A model generated the notes under the pieces. It had not been told where the DNA came from and made no database searches. It worked only from the letters and a program-made list of their open reading frames with translations. This document shows positions 36,500 through 44,535 of a stretch of 64,000 nt of DNA, piece by piece; position 1 is the stretch's first letter; the number at the start of each line of letters is the position of its first letter. The stretch covers positions 62,001 to 126,000 of the IMG/VR virus record IMGVR_UViG_3300023110_001575; one strand, written 5' to 3'. The position numbers and the translations under genes are program-made. The DNA is from a virus.

Positions 36500-37017
36500 A
36501 CTTCGAAATTAGACGCCTTTATGTAGATAATCTACCTAGTCAGATATATGACTTTATGCAGTCGTGTGCTGAACAAGGATTAGAAAACAATGTTTCAAAG
36601 GTGTCTATGAAGTTTGGTAAATGGAAAGATGAAGCGTGGTGGTGTACTTGGGTTGACAATAAAATTGTTAGCATAAGCGGCTGCCACGCTTTTGACGATT
36701 ATATACCAGATAGTTACAGAGTTTGTTTGCGCACTGCAACACTTAAAGAATACAGAGGAAAAGCACCAGGAAGTATAAAAAAGATGCATAATGATTTTAA
36801 TTGGGGTCATATACTTCCTTATCAAATTGAGTATGCTAAAAGCAAAGGTGCTAAAAGAATAGTTTTTACAACAAATAGTGAAGTTGACAAAAGTCCAAAC
36901 AGTTTTAGGACCAACAGGGTTGTTGAAAAAGTTTTCATTCCGCAAGGATTGTGTAGACTTGTTGAAAAAGATGCAGAAGTCTTCTATACGAAGCAAAATA
37001 TTTGGGAAGTGATATGA
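36496..37017 (+). CDS. GNAT-like acetyltransferase
   Basis: 173 residues. The order of an N-terminal helix, WTWVDNKIVSISGCHAF-like strands, YRVCLRTATLKEYRGKAPGS (strand then a basic Gly-containing turn) and a late strand KRIVFTTNSE followed by N-x-F-R-T-N-R fits a GCN5-related acyltransferase, but the acetyl-CoA loop (R/Q-x-x-G-x-G/A) is only approximate. Target unknown. It overlaps both neighbours by four bases. Confidence 0.45.
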   Translation: MNFEIRRLYVDNLPSQIYDFMQSCAEQGLENNVSKVSMKFGKWKDEAWWCTWVDNKIVSISGCHAFDDYIPDSYRVCLRTATLKEYRGKAPGSIKKMHNDFNWGHILPYQIEYAKSKGAKRIVFTTNSEVDKSPNSFRTNRVVEKVFIPQGLCRLVEKDAEVFYTKQNIWEVI

Positions 37018-37655
37018 ACGAACAATTGATTGCAATGCAAAGATTAGCCATGATGGGAGATTGGTTAGAATTAGATGTTTTTCATCATGATAATCTTATG
37101 AAAGAAATTGAACCATTCAAAGATGATTGGAAACCATACAATACTAGAAAACCTAACAATAGATGGGGATTAAGTGTTACTAGTTTAGATGGTGGTTTGA
37201 GCGGCATTCCTGACTTAGACAGTCTTTCAGAATACAATAAAAAATATAATACTAATATTACCAATCATGACATAGACAAGCCTACACCTGTATATGAGGC
37301 TAGTCCTACATTGCAAAGCATTTTAGAACCTTTTAAACCATGGCTAGGACGCTGTCATTTTTTAAAATTAGATGAAGGTGGCTTTTTTCCTGAACACTAT
37401 GATATTAATAAAACAACATATGATTACGATGAAATAAGATTGATTGGTTTTGTTCATAACTGTAATAAACATTTTTTAAAATTTGTTTATGAAGATACAA
37501 TACCACAGTATGATGATAGTAATTTATTCTACTTCAATGCTAATAAAAGACACACTGTTTTTAGCACAGTTGATGATTGTATTATGCTTGTTGTTTGTTT
37601 AAAATTTGATACAGGATGTTATAAAGCTTTACTTGACCAATATATTTGCTCGTAG
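37014..37655 (+). CDS. Putative 2OG-Fe(II) oxygenase-like protein
   Basis: 213 residues from ATG 37014. FFPEHYDINKTTYDYDEIRLIGF holds His-x-Asp, NANKRHTVFSTVDDCIMLVVCL holds the distal His; no clear 2-oxoglutarate Arg follows, so it may be a cupin of another type. Last gene of the plus-strand block; its 3' end overlaps the convergent minus-strand gene by 27 bases, so this is the border between the tailoring block and phage core genes. Confidence 0.5.
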   Translation: MNEQLIAMQRLAMMGDWLELDVFHHDNLMKEIEPFKDDWKPYNTRKPNNRWGLSVTSLDGGLSGIPDLDSLSEYNKKYNTNITNHDIDKPTPVYEASPTLQSILEPFKPWLGRCHFLKLDEGGFFPEHYDINKTTYDYDEIRLIGFVHNCNKHFLKFVYEDTIPQYDDSNLFYFNANKRHTVFSTVDDCIMLVVCLKFDTGCYKALLDQYICS

Positions 37656-38948
37656 TTTATTGTTTACTGAATTATAATTATCAAATAATTCTTTTTCATT
37701 TGTTCCTGTAATATCTAAATTTACATTAAAATTTTTATCTTGTAAATTTTGAAATGCAGGAATGCGTATGCCTGTCTTTATTTCAGTGTTTTGTTTATTT
37801 AGATATGGTGTAATATTTTCTAAATTTTTTACTTCTTTAATTTTTCCAGGTTGTAATACAGCACATCCCCATAATAGTCTTTTTTGTAAATTTATTTCTT
37901 TTCCTTGCAACATATTACTAATAATTTTGCCATCGTTCATTCTGTCTAAAATGTTAACAAATTGTCCTGGTCTTGGATTAAAGTCAATAGCAACCTTTCT
38001 ACCATTGTTAAAATGAAAGTCAGGACCTGCAAAAAACATATCTTTGATTGCAAGTTTATCTACAATAGTTTGCAAGAAGAATTGACATAATCCTGGAAAA
38101 TCTGTAGGAACTTCATCTGCGGTTACAATCCATACTGCACGTTCTCTAACAATATCACTTTTTTTACTTTTACTATGACTTTCTATTGGATTGCTATTAT
38201 GATCTAATTCGTCGCCATATTTTATCTTACTATTTTTTACATAGAATGCAATGTTTACTTTTCCATCTTTTACATATCCGTAAGGACTAATACTAGGTTC
38301 TTCGCTCCAAATATATTCTTGAAACATAATTTTACACGGTTTAAAATTAAAACGTTGTGTATGTATACCTTGTCTGTTAAGATCAAAAAATTCATTGTGT
38401 ATATTCTTAGATTTAATATGATCTAAGAAATGATGCATGTTATTCCATCTTCTATATTCTATTACAGGATTGCTTGCATCGTCACCTGGATAAAAGACGT
38501 TACTTCCTGTACCAATGTCTGGTTTACTAAACATTTCTTTGTTTTTAAATGCTTTTAGTTGGTTGTAAAATGTAGGAGTAATACTTTTTGGTACTAGTAC
38601 ATCCATACCAACTTGTCTACAAAAGTCATCAAACTTCTGTTTGTTGCTCAATATTTCTGCTGCAAATGCACTTATATTTTTAATGCCGTAAAATGATTCT
38701 AGTTGTGCTTGAATAGGAAGTAAGTTTTCGCTAATAGTATAAATTCTGTCTACACAACTGAAACGTTTTGTAATTTCAAGAATGTCAAACCCTTTACAAA
38801 TAAACACTTCTTGTGGTAGATCTATAAAATGTTCATGATCTGGTGCAGGTTCAAAATCAGTTACAATACTACAATTTTTTCTTAATGCTGTAACAAGGCC
38901 TTCGCATTTGTTTAAACTTCGTTCATGTGCTATTATTAGTGTTTTCAT
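37629..38948 (-). CDS. ATP-grasp enzyme
   Basis: 439 residues. The central region (IMFQEYIWSEEP, then ERAVWIV) and the C-terminal metal-binding segment KVAIDFNPRPGQFVNI, equivalent to E-x-N-x-R-P-G in ATP-grasp ligases, support the fold; the N-terminal 100 residues look like a pre-ATP-grasp Rossmann domain. These enzymes join a carboxylate to an amine via an acyl phosphate. It overlaps the upstream hydrolase gene and is convergent with the plus-strand block, so it could act with either. Substrate unknown. Confidence 0.62.
   Translation of the reverse strand: MKTLIIAHERSLNKCEGLVTALRKNCSIVTDFEPAPDHEHFIDLPQEVFICKGFDILEITKRFSCVDRIYTISENLLPIQAQLESFYGIKNISAFAAEILSNKQKFDDFCRQVGMDVLVPKSITPTFYNQLKAFKNKEMFSKPDIGTGSNVFYPGDDASNPVIEYRRWNNMHHFLDHIKSKNIHNEFFDLNRQGIHTQRFNFKPCKIMFQEYIWSEEPSISPYGYVKDGKVNIAFYVKNSKIKYGDELDHNSNPIESHSKSKKSDIVRERAVWIVTADEVPTDFPGLCQFFLQTIVDKLAIKDMFFAGPDFHFNNGRKVAIDFNPRPGQFVNILDRMNDGKIISNMLQGKEINLQKRLLWGCAVLQPGKIKEVKNLENITPYLNKQNTEIKTGIRIPAFQNLQDKNFNVNLDITGTNEKELFDNYNSVNNKLRANILVK
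37669..37696 (+). terminator. Possible weak intrinsic terminator of the plus-strand block
   Basis: GAATTAT at 37669-37675 pairs with ATAATTC at 37685-37691 across a 9-base loop, followed by five T. It lies 14 bases after the last plus-strand stop, inside the 3' end of the convergent gene. AT-only stems of this size are common here, so support is modest. Confidence 0.3.
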
Positions 38949-39582
38949 TTATATCATGCTTTATCATATTCATACACATTATATACGCATTTTCAGAATA
39001 TTGCAACCTAATTTTTTCTTCTTTGTACGGATATTTTTGTATAGTTTTTGACATGTTAAATGTATTTTGTCTAGTATCTTCTTCTAATGGAATTATTGGC
39101 TTGATAACTTCAAATGAATTATTTTTGTTCATAAAGCCGTGATAGCAATTTGCAAGCCTAATATGGCTGATGTTTTTTGCTTGATCGCAAAATTCAGTTA
39201 TGTTATCACACCAATTGTCTAGTTCTGCACTGTAGACTGTAGTGTTTGAATAATCTTTTGATAAAGTTTCTTTTGTAAAACCTAGCATACCTGGATAAAA
39301 TATATGATTACTAACAAACTTTTCTGAATGAACTAACCCTAAATATCCACCTAAACTTAATCCAATGTGTATGCATTCGTCCGGAAAAGGAATATCATAG
39401 ATCATTTCTTGTAGTGTAACATCATGTTCATCTTCTAATGTCCAGTACAAGCAATCTATACCGTGCGGGCTAAAGTAATCATTTAAGATTACTTCATGCC
39501 CTAATTCTTCAAATTCTTTTTTAAGTTTTAACTCACAATTACCAATGCCCCCACTTCCGTGAGATATTACAATTGGTAACAA
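38923..39582 (-). CDS. Alpha/beta hydrolase-like protein
   Basis: 219 residues. ISHGSGGIGN near the start is an oxyanion-hole-type HGxGG motif, HIGLSLGGYLGLVHS is the nucleophile elbow G-x-S-x-G, and LANCYHGFMN supplies the late His, as in dienelactone-hydrolase-like enzymes. The start is TTG 39582, immediately after the stop of the tail-fibre-like gene, and the end overlaps the ATP-grasp gene by 26 bases, so the three are co-transcribed. A role in cutting or deacylating host surface glycan is inference. Confidence 0.55.
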   Translation of the reverse strand: MLPIVISHGSGGIGNCELKLKKEFEELGHEVILNDYFSPHGIDCLYWTLEDEHDVTLQEMIYDIPFPDECIHIGLSLGGYLGLVHSEKFVSNHIFYPGMLGFTKETLSKDYSNTTVYSAELDNWCDNITEFCDQAKNISHIRLANCYHGFMNKNNSFEVIKPIIPLEEDTRQNTFNMSKTIQKYPYKEEKIRLQYSENAYIMCMNMIKHDINENTNNST

Positions 39583-41559
39583 TTATGCAGCCGTACCATC
39601 GTCTAAATTAATCCAAGCACCGTTTTGATAACCTTGGAATCTGTCTACTGATTCGTTGTAAATAACCATGCCGTTGACAGCAGTTAATGCATTTCTATTT
39701 GCTGTTGTGTATTGACCAAACTGTATGTAGCCACCTGATGTGATAGTATTTTCTACAGCATCTACTATAATTGTAGAATCGTCAGCAACTAAACTACCTT
39801 TAAACGCCGACGCTGTAACATCACCCTCAAAAATACCTGAACCATTAACATCTAATTCTGCACTAACAGTTGCTTTACCAATACCTACTTTGATTTGATC
39901 TGAATCGTTTGTTGTAAACATAACAAACTTTTCGTCAATTGTCAAATCGTTGTTTTTAGCAACACCTATGAATAATGCATCGTGTCCAGCTGTAATTTTG
40001 GAACTATTGATATCCCCGTCAATATCTGATATTGCGCCAAATTTTATTTCGCCTCTGATATCATAAACTCCGTCATCTAGTGCTGCATCTGCTTTATTCT
40101 TTTTGAGATCTAATTGCATTCTTCCTTCAAAAGAATTAAATTGAATAACTTGATCACCTGTTGTTTGCGATCTGTTTTCAAATAAAACTGTTAAATCATT
40201 TGGCAACCATCTAGTAAAGTGCATTTCTGATAGTTCTACTGATGTTAAACTAACAGATGCTTCGTCGTATAAGTCACCGAATGTATTACCAAATAAATCA
40301 CCTTGGAAAACTCCTGTCGGTGAACATTCAAAAGCACCTATAAATAAATTTCCTGTAAAAGTTTTATCCGCTGCATTTACTATTACTGCTGAATCATCTG
40401 CAATAACATTACCTTGCACGTTACCATTAAGTTGATTACTTACACCATCAACAAGTATTGTAGAATCTTCGCCGATTAGATTACCTTGTACATCAATGGT
40501 ATATGTTTGTCCGTCAACAATACCAATAGTAGGAGGAAAATTAAACAATCCGCTTGCATCACCCGTTACTCTATCAAAGTTACCAGTTGTTGCGTTAACT
40601 TCTTCAAACTTTGTTCCTACTCTACCAATTTTACCTGTTCCGCTAACAACAGGGACAACATCTTTGTTGTTTAAAAAGTTTACACCGTTGACGTTAACAG
40701 AGCCACTTGGTGCAGTAATATCTATGTTTTGATCTGGTGATGTAATAACACCACTGCCTGTGTATTCTGTATCTGCTCTTAATTTTCCTGCAACAGAATC
40801 TACCATTACAAAACTACTGTCTGAGAAAATACTACCTGTAACGTCACCATCTAACGGACCAAAAATTTGATCAGCTTCTATATTACCGTTGAAGAATGAA
40901 TTTCCGGTAATTGTTAATCCTAAACCAGCAAACGTTTGATTTGTTGCATCTAACAATAATGTGCTATCATCAGCAACAATGTTGATATTATAGTTACCAC
41001 CACCTACAACACCTTCACCGCCACCCCCGCCAGTACTTGGAAGATTTGTTAAAAGACTACCGTCACCTACAAAAAAGTTTGCTGTTACTGTTTTAGAGAA
41101 CGTATCAACCATAATAGTTGAATCATCTGCTACTACATCACCTGTAATACTAATATCATATGTTTGGCCTTCGAGGATGCCTGTGCCTCCTCCTCCTCCG
41201 CCTGTTACTGGTAAGTTTGTAAGTCCGCTACCGTCACCTACAAATGACCCTGCGGTAACAGAACCAGTTGCTGTCATTGTATTTGCGCTAACATTAGCAG
41301 CAGCAGCAACTGATGTAGGACTAATAGTACCACCGATTGTGATATTACCTGTACCTACAATGTCAAAGTTATTAAGATCTAAATTTTGGCTTAGTACTGC
41401 TGGGGAACCACTTACACTACCTGTAACTCTGATACCGCCTAGTGTGCTGCCATCGCCCACGTAAATTTCTTGTGTATCAGTTGTGTAAACTAGTTCGCCT
41501 TCTGCAAACGTAACGCCCAACCTTTCAAGGTTTGTTCCGCGGCGAAGTCTCAATGTCAT
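39583..41559 (-). CDS. Tail-fibre-like structural protein
   Basis: 658 residues. The N-terminus (RLRRGTNLERLGVTFAEGELVYTTDTQEIYVGDG) has the pattern found at the start of many phage receptor-binding proteins (major-tropism-determinant N-terminal-like). The middle repeats V-x-x-DDST-x-(M/L)-VD and FVGDGS-x-LTNLP many times with Gly-rich linkers, typical of trimeric beta-structured fibres. The C-terminus (GYIQFGQYTTANRNALTAVNGMVIYNES, then WINLDDG) is a common phage fibre ending. AGGAG eight bases before ATG lies within a hairpin and behind a late-promoter box, see 41568-41613. Confidence 0.75.
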   Translation of the reverse strand: MTLRLRRGTNLERLGVTFAEGELVYTTDTQEIYVGDGSTLGGIRVTGSVSGSPAVLSQNLDLNNFDIVGTGNITIGGTISPTSVAAAANVSANTMTATGSVTAGSFVGDGSGLTNLPVTGGGGGGTGILEGQTYDISITGDVVADDSTIMVDTFSKTVTANFFVGDGSLLTNLPSTGGGGGEGVVGGGNYNINIVADDSTLLLDATNQTFAGLGLTITGNSFFNGNIEADQIFGPLDGDVTGSIFSDSSFVMVDSVAGKLRADTEYTGSGVITSPDQNIDITAPSGSVNVNGVNFLNNKDVVPVVSGTGKIGRVGTKFEEVNATTGNFDRVTGDASGLFNFPPTIGIVDGQTYTIDVQGNLIGEDSTILVDGVSNQLNGNVQGNVIADDSAVIVNAADKTFTGNLFIGAFECSPTGVFQGDLFGNTFGDLYDEASVSLTSVELSEMHFTRWLPNDLTVLFENRSQTTGDQVIQFNSFEGRMQLDLKKNKADAALDDGVYDIRGEIKFGAISDIDGDINSSKITAGHDALFIGVAKNNDLTIDEKFVMFTTNDSDQIKVGIGKATVSAELDVNGSGIFEGDVTASAFKGSLVADDSTIIVDAVENTITSGGYIQFGQYTTANRNALTAVNGMVIYNESVDRFQGYQNGAWINLDDGTAA

Positions 41560-41567
41560 TTTATGTT

Positions 41568-41613
41568 CTCCTAAGGTGATAATAGTATTTGTATGTATTT
41601 ATCACCTTAGGAG
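41568..41613 (-). promoter_or_regulatory. Hairpin hiding the ribosome binding site of the tail-fibre gene
   Basis: A perfect 15-bp inverted repeat, 41568-41582 against 41599-41613, with a 16-base loop. On the minus strand the 3' arm contains the AGGAG of the fibre gene, so a transcript running through from upstream genes would fold it away. The late-promoter box at 41596-41603 places transcription start near 41590, in the loop, so late transcripts lack the 5' arm and keep the site free. No T-run follows, which argues against a terminator. Confidence 0.7.
41596..41603 (-). promoter_or_regulatory. T4-type late promoter box (GATAAATA)
   Basis: Minus-strand GATAAATA, one base from the T4 late consensus TATAAATA, 37 bases before the fibre start codon. 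Expected start near 41590. Structural gene downstream and hairpin arrangement both support it. Confidence 0.6.
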
Positions 41614-41620
41614 GTTTTGT

Positions 41621-41971
41621 TTATCGATTTAGTTTAAGGAATTTATGAACTCTTTTAGCAAGATCGCTTTTTAGTTGTTTAGTATCTAGCCTAAAATCTA
41701 CGATATCAATTTGGTCTTCGTATTGCATAAACAAATTATCAAGGGTCTCTTCGATTTGGTCAATAGTTTGTTTTTTCTTACTATCGTCAACATCGATGTC
41801 CCATTGTGTACCGTTATGAAACTTAATTACAATTCTACTGAGGTATTCAATAGGCAGTACTTCCATTTCAATGGATTCGAATATGTCATCCCAGTGTGTT
41901 TCCGTATCTGCTTCGTAATCAATAAGTTTCTTAGGCACTTGTTGTTGTTTTTTTCTTTTTGGTAGGAACAA
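41621..41971 (-). CDS. Conserved phage-type protein, function unknown
   Basis: 116 residues from TTG 41971, overlapping the end of the upstream gene by 41 bases. Basic N-terminus (PKRKKQQQVPKK) followed by an acidic D-T-E-T-H-W-D-D-I segment, then I-V-I-K-F-H-N-G-T-Q-W and a helical end with L-K-S-D-L-A-K-R-V-H-K-F-L-K. No family recognised. The position between structural-type genes suggests a virion or assembly role. Confidence 0.5.
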   Translation of the reverse strand: MFLPKRKKQQQVPKKLIDYEADTETHWDDIFESIEMEVLPIEYLSRIVIKFHNGTQWDIDVDDSKKKQTIDQIEETLDNLFMQYEDQIDIVDFRLDTKQLKSDLAKRVHKFLKLNR

Positions 41972-42539
41972 GTTCTTCTGCTTGTTCTCTTAAGGCTTTG
42001 GCTTCTTTAAAAAGCCTATCTGCTTGTGATCTATAACTTGCTGCTAGATCTTCATCAGATAATACACTATCTGCTGGCGCAGAGGTCTGTTGTGCAACAG
42101 GTTCTTGTACATAATCATCTGCTGGCGCTGCTTGTGTTTTTGCTTCTTTGAACTCGGGCTTAATAGCAATATCGTCTAATGCTACACCTTGTTGTTCAGC
42201 AATAATCCTATTAAGTTCATCTAACATAATCGATGTTGATCTGTCAGGAACCATCTCAATTTCATTTGTTGGAAATTTATTTAATCTTCCCGTTGAATGA
42301 AATGCTGCAAGCATATTTCTGCCATCTGGCAAAGTATCGCGAGCCATTGCTTCTGCAAGTTCGTTTGAGGTTTGACCTGCTGGTGATTCAACAAGTCTCA
42401 TTAGTGCATCATGTTCGTCTGATGGTAGTGATTCGGTCATAACAACTAAACAATTTTCAACGTCATTTGGAATTGTTCTATATGCTACTACCACAGACTT
42501 CTTATTTTTTGCAAGTCTTCCTACGTGTTTAAGTGGCAT
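41931..42539 (-). CDS. Conserved T4-like marine phage protein, function unknown
   Basis: 202 residues. The N-terminal 120 residues (MPLKHVGRLAKNKKSVVVAYR, then LMRLVESPAGQ, then AMARDTLPDGRNMLAAFH, then LDELNRIIAEQQGV) resemble a protein I recall from T4-like cyanophages, but I cannot name its role. A Pro/Ala/Gln-rich linker and a helical, Lys-rich C-terminus (KALREQAEELVPTKKKK) follow. It overlaps both neighbours, forming one unit with the genes at 42529 and 41621. Confidence 0.6.
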   Translation of the reverse strand: MPLKHVGRLAKNKKSVVVAYRTIPNDVENCLVVMTESLPSDEHDALMRLVESPAGQTSNELAEAMARDTLPDGRNMLAAFHSTGRLNKFPTNEIEMVPDRSTSIMLDELNRIIAEQQGVALDDIAIKPEFKEAKTQAAPADDYVQEPVAQQTSAPADSVLSDEDLAASYRSQADRLFKEAKALREQAEELVPTKKKKTTTSA

Positions 42540-42792
42540 CTTCTTCTACTTCCTTTTCTGGTTTTGGCGCATCTGGATCAGGTGCGTCTCCTTGTTCAGC
42601 CTGTGCTGCTTTTTGCTGTTCTTCAACATTTTTTAAGAACGCTTCTAATTTGTTGTATACTGTACCTACAGCAGCCATCTCTCCTGGTTTAAATGAACCA
42701 CGCTCACTAGCGATGTCAATAATACCTTTCATAACTGCTAGATCTTGAATGTTTAGATCCATAGGATTTGGTTGTTGTTCTTGTTCAGACAT
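42529..42792 (-). CDS. Small acidic phage protein, function unknown
   Basis: 87 residues: a Gln/Asn N-terminus, a helical middle (LAVMKGIIDIASERGSF, VGTVYNKLEAFLKNVEE) and a highly acidic Asp/Pro/Glu tail. AAGGAG is well placed before the ATG. It overlaps the 41931 gene by 11 bases. Likely a conserved small phage protein; no function can be assigned. Confidence 0.6.
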   Translation of the reverse strand: MSEQEQQPNPMDLNIQDLAVMKGIIDIASERGSFKPGEMAAVGTVYNKLEAFLKNVEEQQKAAQAEQGDAPDPDAPKPEKEVEEDAT

Positions 42793-42828
42793 ATTCGGAA
42801 TCTCCTTTATAATGTAATTATTTGATGT

Positions 42829-43110
42829 CTAGTTTCTATATTTTAAAAGTGGACAAGCAAGTGCAAAATAACTTAGTTCTTTTGATTCTTCAAACGCTAT
42901 TTTAACTTTACTTGCTAACGGTTGTTCTGCTTCATAAACAACTTCTTTATCGATATAATATCTTCCTTTAAGATTTGTTTGCACCCATTCTTCTAGTGCC
43001 TTTTGAATATTATATTTTTGGGGAATAACCATACATTCCCAATAGGGTGGACAAAAATCCACCCGTCTAATATCAAAAACGTTTAAAGGGTTAATTTTGA
43101 TTTTATCCAT
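42829..43110 (-). CDS. Small protein of unknown function
   Basis: 93 residues, no recognised family. DFCPPYWECMVIP near residue 20 and an alternating strand/helix pattern suggest a small folded domain. Its start overlaps the end of the VWA/metallopeptidase gene by eight bases, so it probably belongs to that transcript. Confidence 0.55.
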   Translation of the reverse strand: MDKIKINPLNVFDIRRVDFCPPYWECMVIPQKYNIQKALEEWVQTNLKGRYYIDKEVVYEAEQPLASKVKIAFEESKELSYFALACPLLKYRN

Positions 43111-44422
43111 TTAATTCTTCGTAATGTGCAGTAAGACCAAATGGTGCTTCTAGTCCTTTATCATGGTGTCCATGGATAATAAAAATAGTATCACAGTAAT
43201 CTGGATCACCCCAGCTACCGAAAGGATAGCCATCTGTAAACATAATAAACTTCTTAGGCGTAATATCGTTTGCTTTCATGTAGGTCCAGTTAGCATCAAA
43301 GTCAGTGCCACCGCCTCCCATAACTTCGTAGTCGGTGAGACTTTCGCCGCAATCGGCACTAAAATCTTGTTCATTGTATACTTTAGTATCAAAGCACCAC
43401 AATTTAATATTGTAATCTTTGAATTGGTCCATAATGCCTTGTACTTCGCTTAGAAAAATGTTTGCTTGTTCGTTTCCAATGGAGCCTGACATGTCAACAC
43501 CAATACAAACATCAATAGTTTCTTGAAAGTTCATGCCTGGCAAAATAACACCAGTATGCCAGCCTTTGCGTGAAGGACGCATAAATGTAAAATCATTTTT
43601 TACGGTGCTTTGGATTTGCTGACGGATGATTTCACCCCAGTTCATTTTAGGCTCAGTAAGGTCTTTAATAATTCTTGCAATTTCGCCCGGAGTGTTACCA
43701 GCGCCTGCGGCATTTGCTGCTGAAATCATGCTCTCTTTGATTTCGTCACGAATTTGTTTCATTTCTTCTTTTGAATATTTAGGTGCTTTACCCTTACCTT
43801 CGCCTTCTTCGTCTCCGTCATCTCCTTCTAAATCAAGGTGTTCGTCTAGCATCTCTCCTAATTGTTTTAGGAATTCTTGGCCTTGTTTTTCAAACTCTGG
43901 AAACAGATCATCGTATACTTCTTCCGAAGTCCACCCTTCGTATTTAAAGTCTTGAAAACAATCAACGATGCTGGGTTTAACACCAATACGATCGCGAACA
44001 AGTAAATTGTTAACAATATAATCTGCTGAAATATTATAAAGCATAGGATGACGATCATCTCTACGACCTAAGTGATCAAATACACAGTGTAGAATTTCGT
44101 GTGCAATTACAAACTCAATTTCTTTATTATCCATTGCATTAAAGAATTGAGTGTTAAAATACAAATTACGACCATCTACAGCGGCAGTCGGAATCCAGTC
44201 GTCAGCAGCAACAATTTTAAGACGTGTTGCCATATTACCAAAAAATGGATGACGGAGTAGCAAACCTACTCGTGCAACAATGATACGATCTAATACTTCT
44301 TCACGCATCACAGAAAGAGCATCTTCTGTAATATCTAGATCAGGTTGCCAATTTTTAAGTTTACTTGCAGTCTTGTCTGTAGACATTTGCATTGCAACGT
44401 ATTGCGGTAAAAAATCTAACAT
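43103..44422 (-). CDS. Putative metallopeptidase-domain/VWA protein (MoxR partner)
   Basis: 439 residues. Residues near 105-120 contain EFVIAHEILHCVFDHLGRR, an HExxH zinc-peptidase-like motif; the second half is a VWA domain with MIDAS elements DMSGS, GGGTDF and FTDGYP. This order matches the DUF2201-type metallopeptidase-like/VWA proteins that work with MoxR AAA+ ATPases as metal-loading or folding chaperones. An acidic, Gly/Lys-rich linker separates the domains. The MoxR gene lies just upstream but has its own terminator, and this gene has its own promoter (44453-44480). Confidence 0.72.
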   Translation of the reverse strand: MLDFLPQYVAMQMSTDKTASKLKNWQPDLDITEDALSVMREEVLDRIIVARVGLLLRHPFFGNMATRLKIVAADDWIPTAAVDGRNLYFNTQFFNAMDNKEIEFVIAHEILHCVFDHLGRRDDRHPMLYNISADYIVNNLLVRDRIGVKPSIVDCFQDFKYEGWTSEEVYDDLFPEFEKQGQEFLKQLGEMLDEHLDLEGDDGDEEGEGKGKAPKYSKEEMKQIRDEIKESMISAANAAGAGNTPGEIARIIKDLTEPKMNWGEIIRQQIQSTVKNDFTFMRPSRKGWHTGVILPGMNFQETIDVCIGVDMSGSIGNEQANIFLSEVQGIMDQFKDYNIKLWCFDTKVYNEQDFSADCGESLTDYEVMGGGGTDFDANWTYMKANDITPKKFIMFTDGYPFGSWGDPDYCDTIFIIHGHHDKGLEAPFGLTAHYEELNG

Positions 44423-44452
44423 GTCATTCCTCTTATATCAGTGCCTATATTT

Positions 44453-44480
44453 AATATAACATATTTAAGTTTTTTGTCAA
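44453..44480 (-). promoter_or_regulatory. Sigma70-type promoter of the VWA gene
   Basis: Minus strand: TTGACA (44475-44480), 16-base spacer, TATATT (44453-44458). Three bases after the -10 begins TATAGGCACTGAT (44437-44449), shared with the MoxR promoter region. AGAGGA precedes the ATG at 44422. Confidence 0.7.
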
Positions 44481-44490
44481 CCATTAAAAA

Positions 44491-44523
44491 GAAAAAATGG
44501 GCAGAGTATATACCCTGCCCATT
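44491..44523 (-). terminator. Strong intrinsic terminator after the MoxR gene
   Basis: AATGGGCAG at 44496-44504 pairs with CTGCCCATT at 44515-44523; the loop contains the self-complementary GTATATAC. On the minus strand a run of six T, one C and five T follows. It lies 13 bases after the MoxR stop and before the next promoter. Confidence 0.85.
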
Positions 44524-44535
44524 CCTGTGGCACAC

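Noticed and set aside
39900-39950. TTGACA with a weak TATGTT at 17 bases inside the tail-fibre gene
   Set aside because: Internal to a single long gene with a poor -10 and no gene start downstream.
41568-41620. Perfect 15-bp hairpin read as an intrinsic terminator
   Set aside because: No T-run follows on either strand in the right place, and the arm contains the fibre gene's ribosome binding site, which fits a translation switch better.
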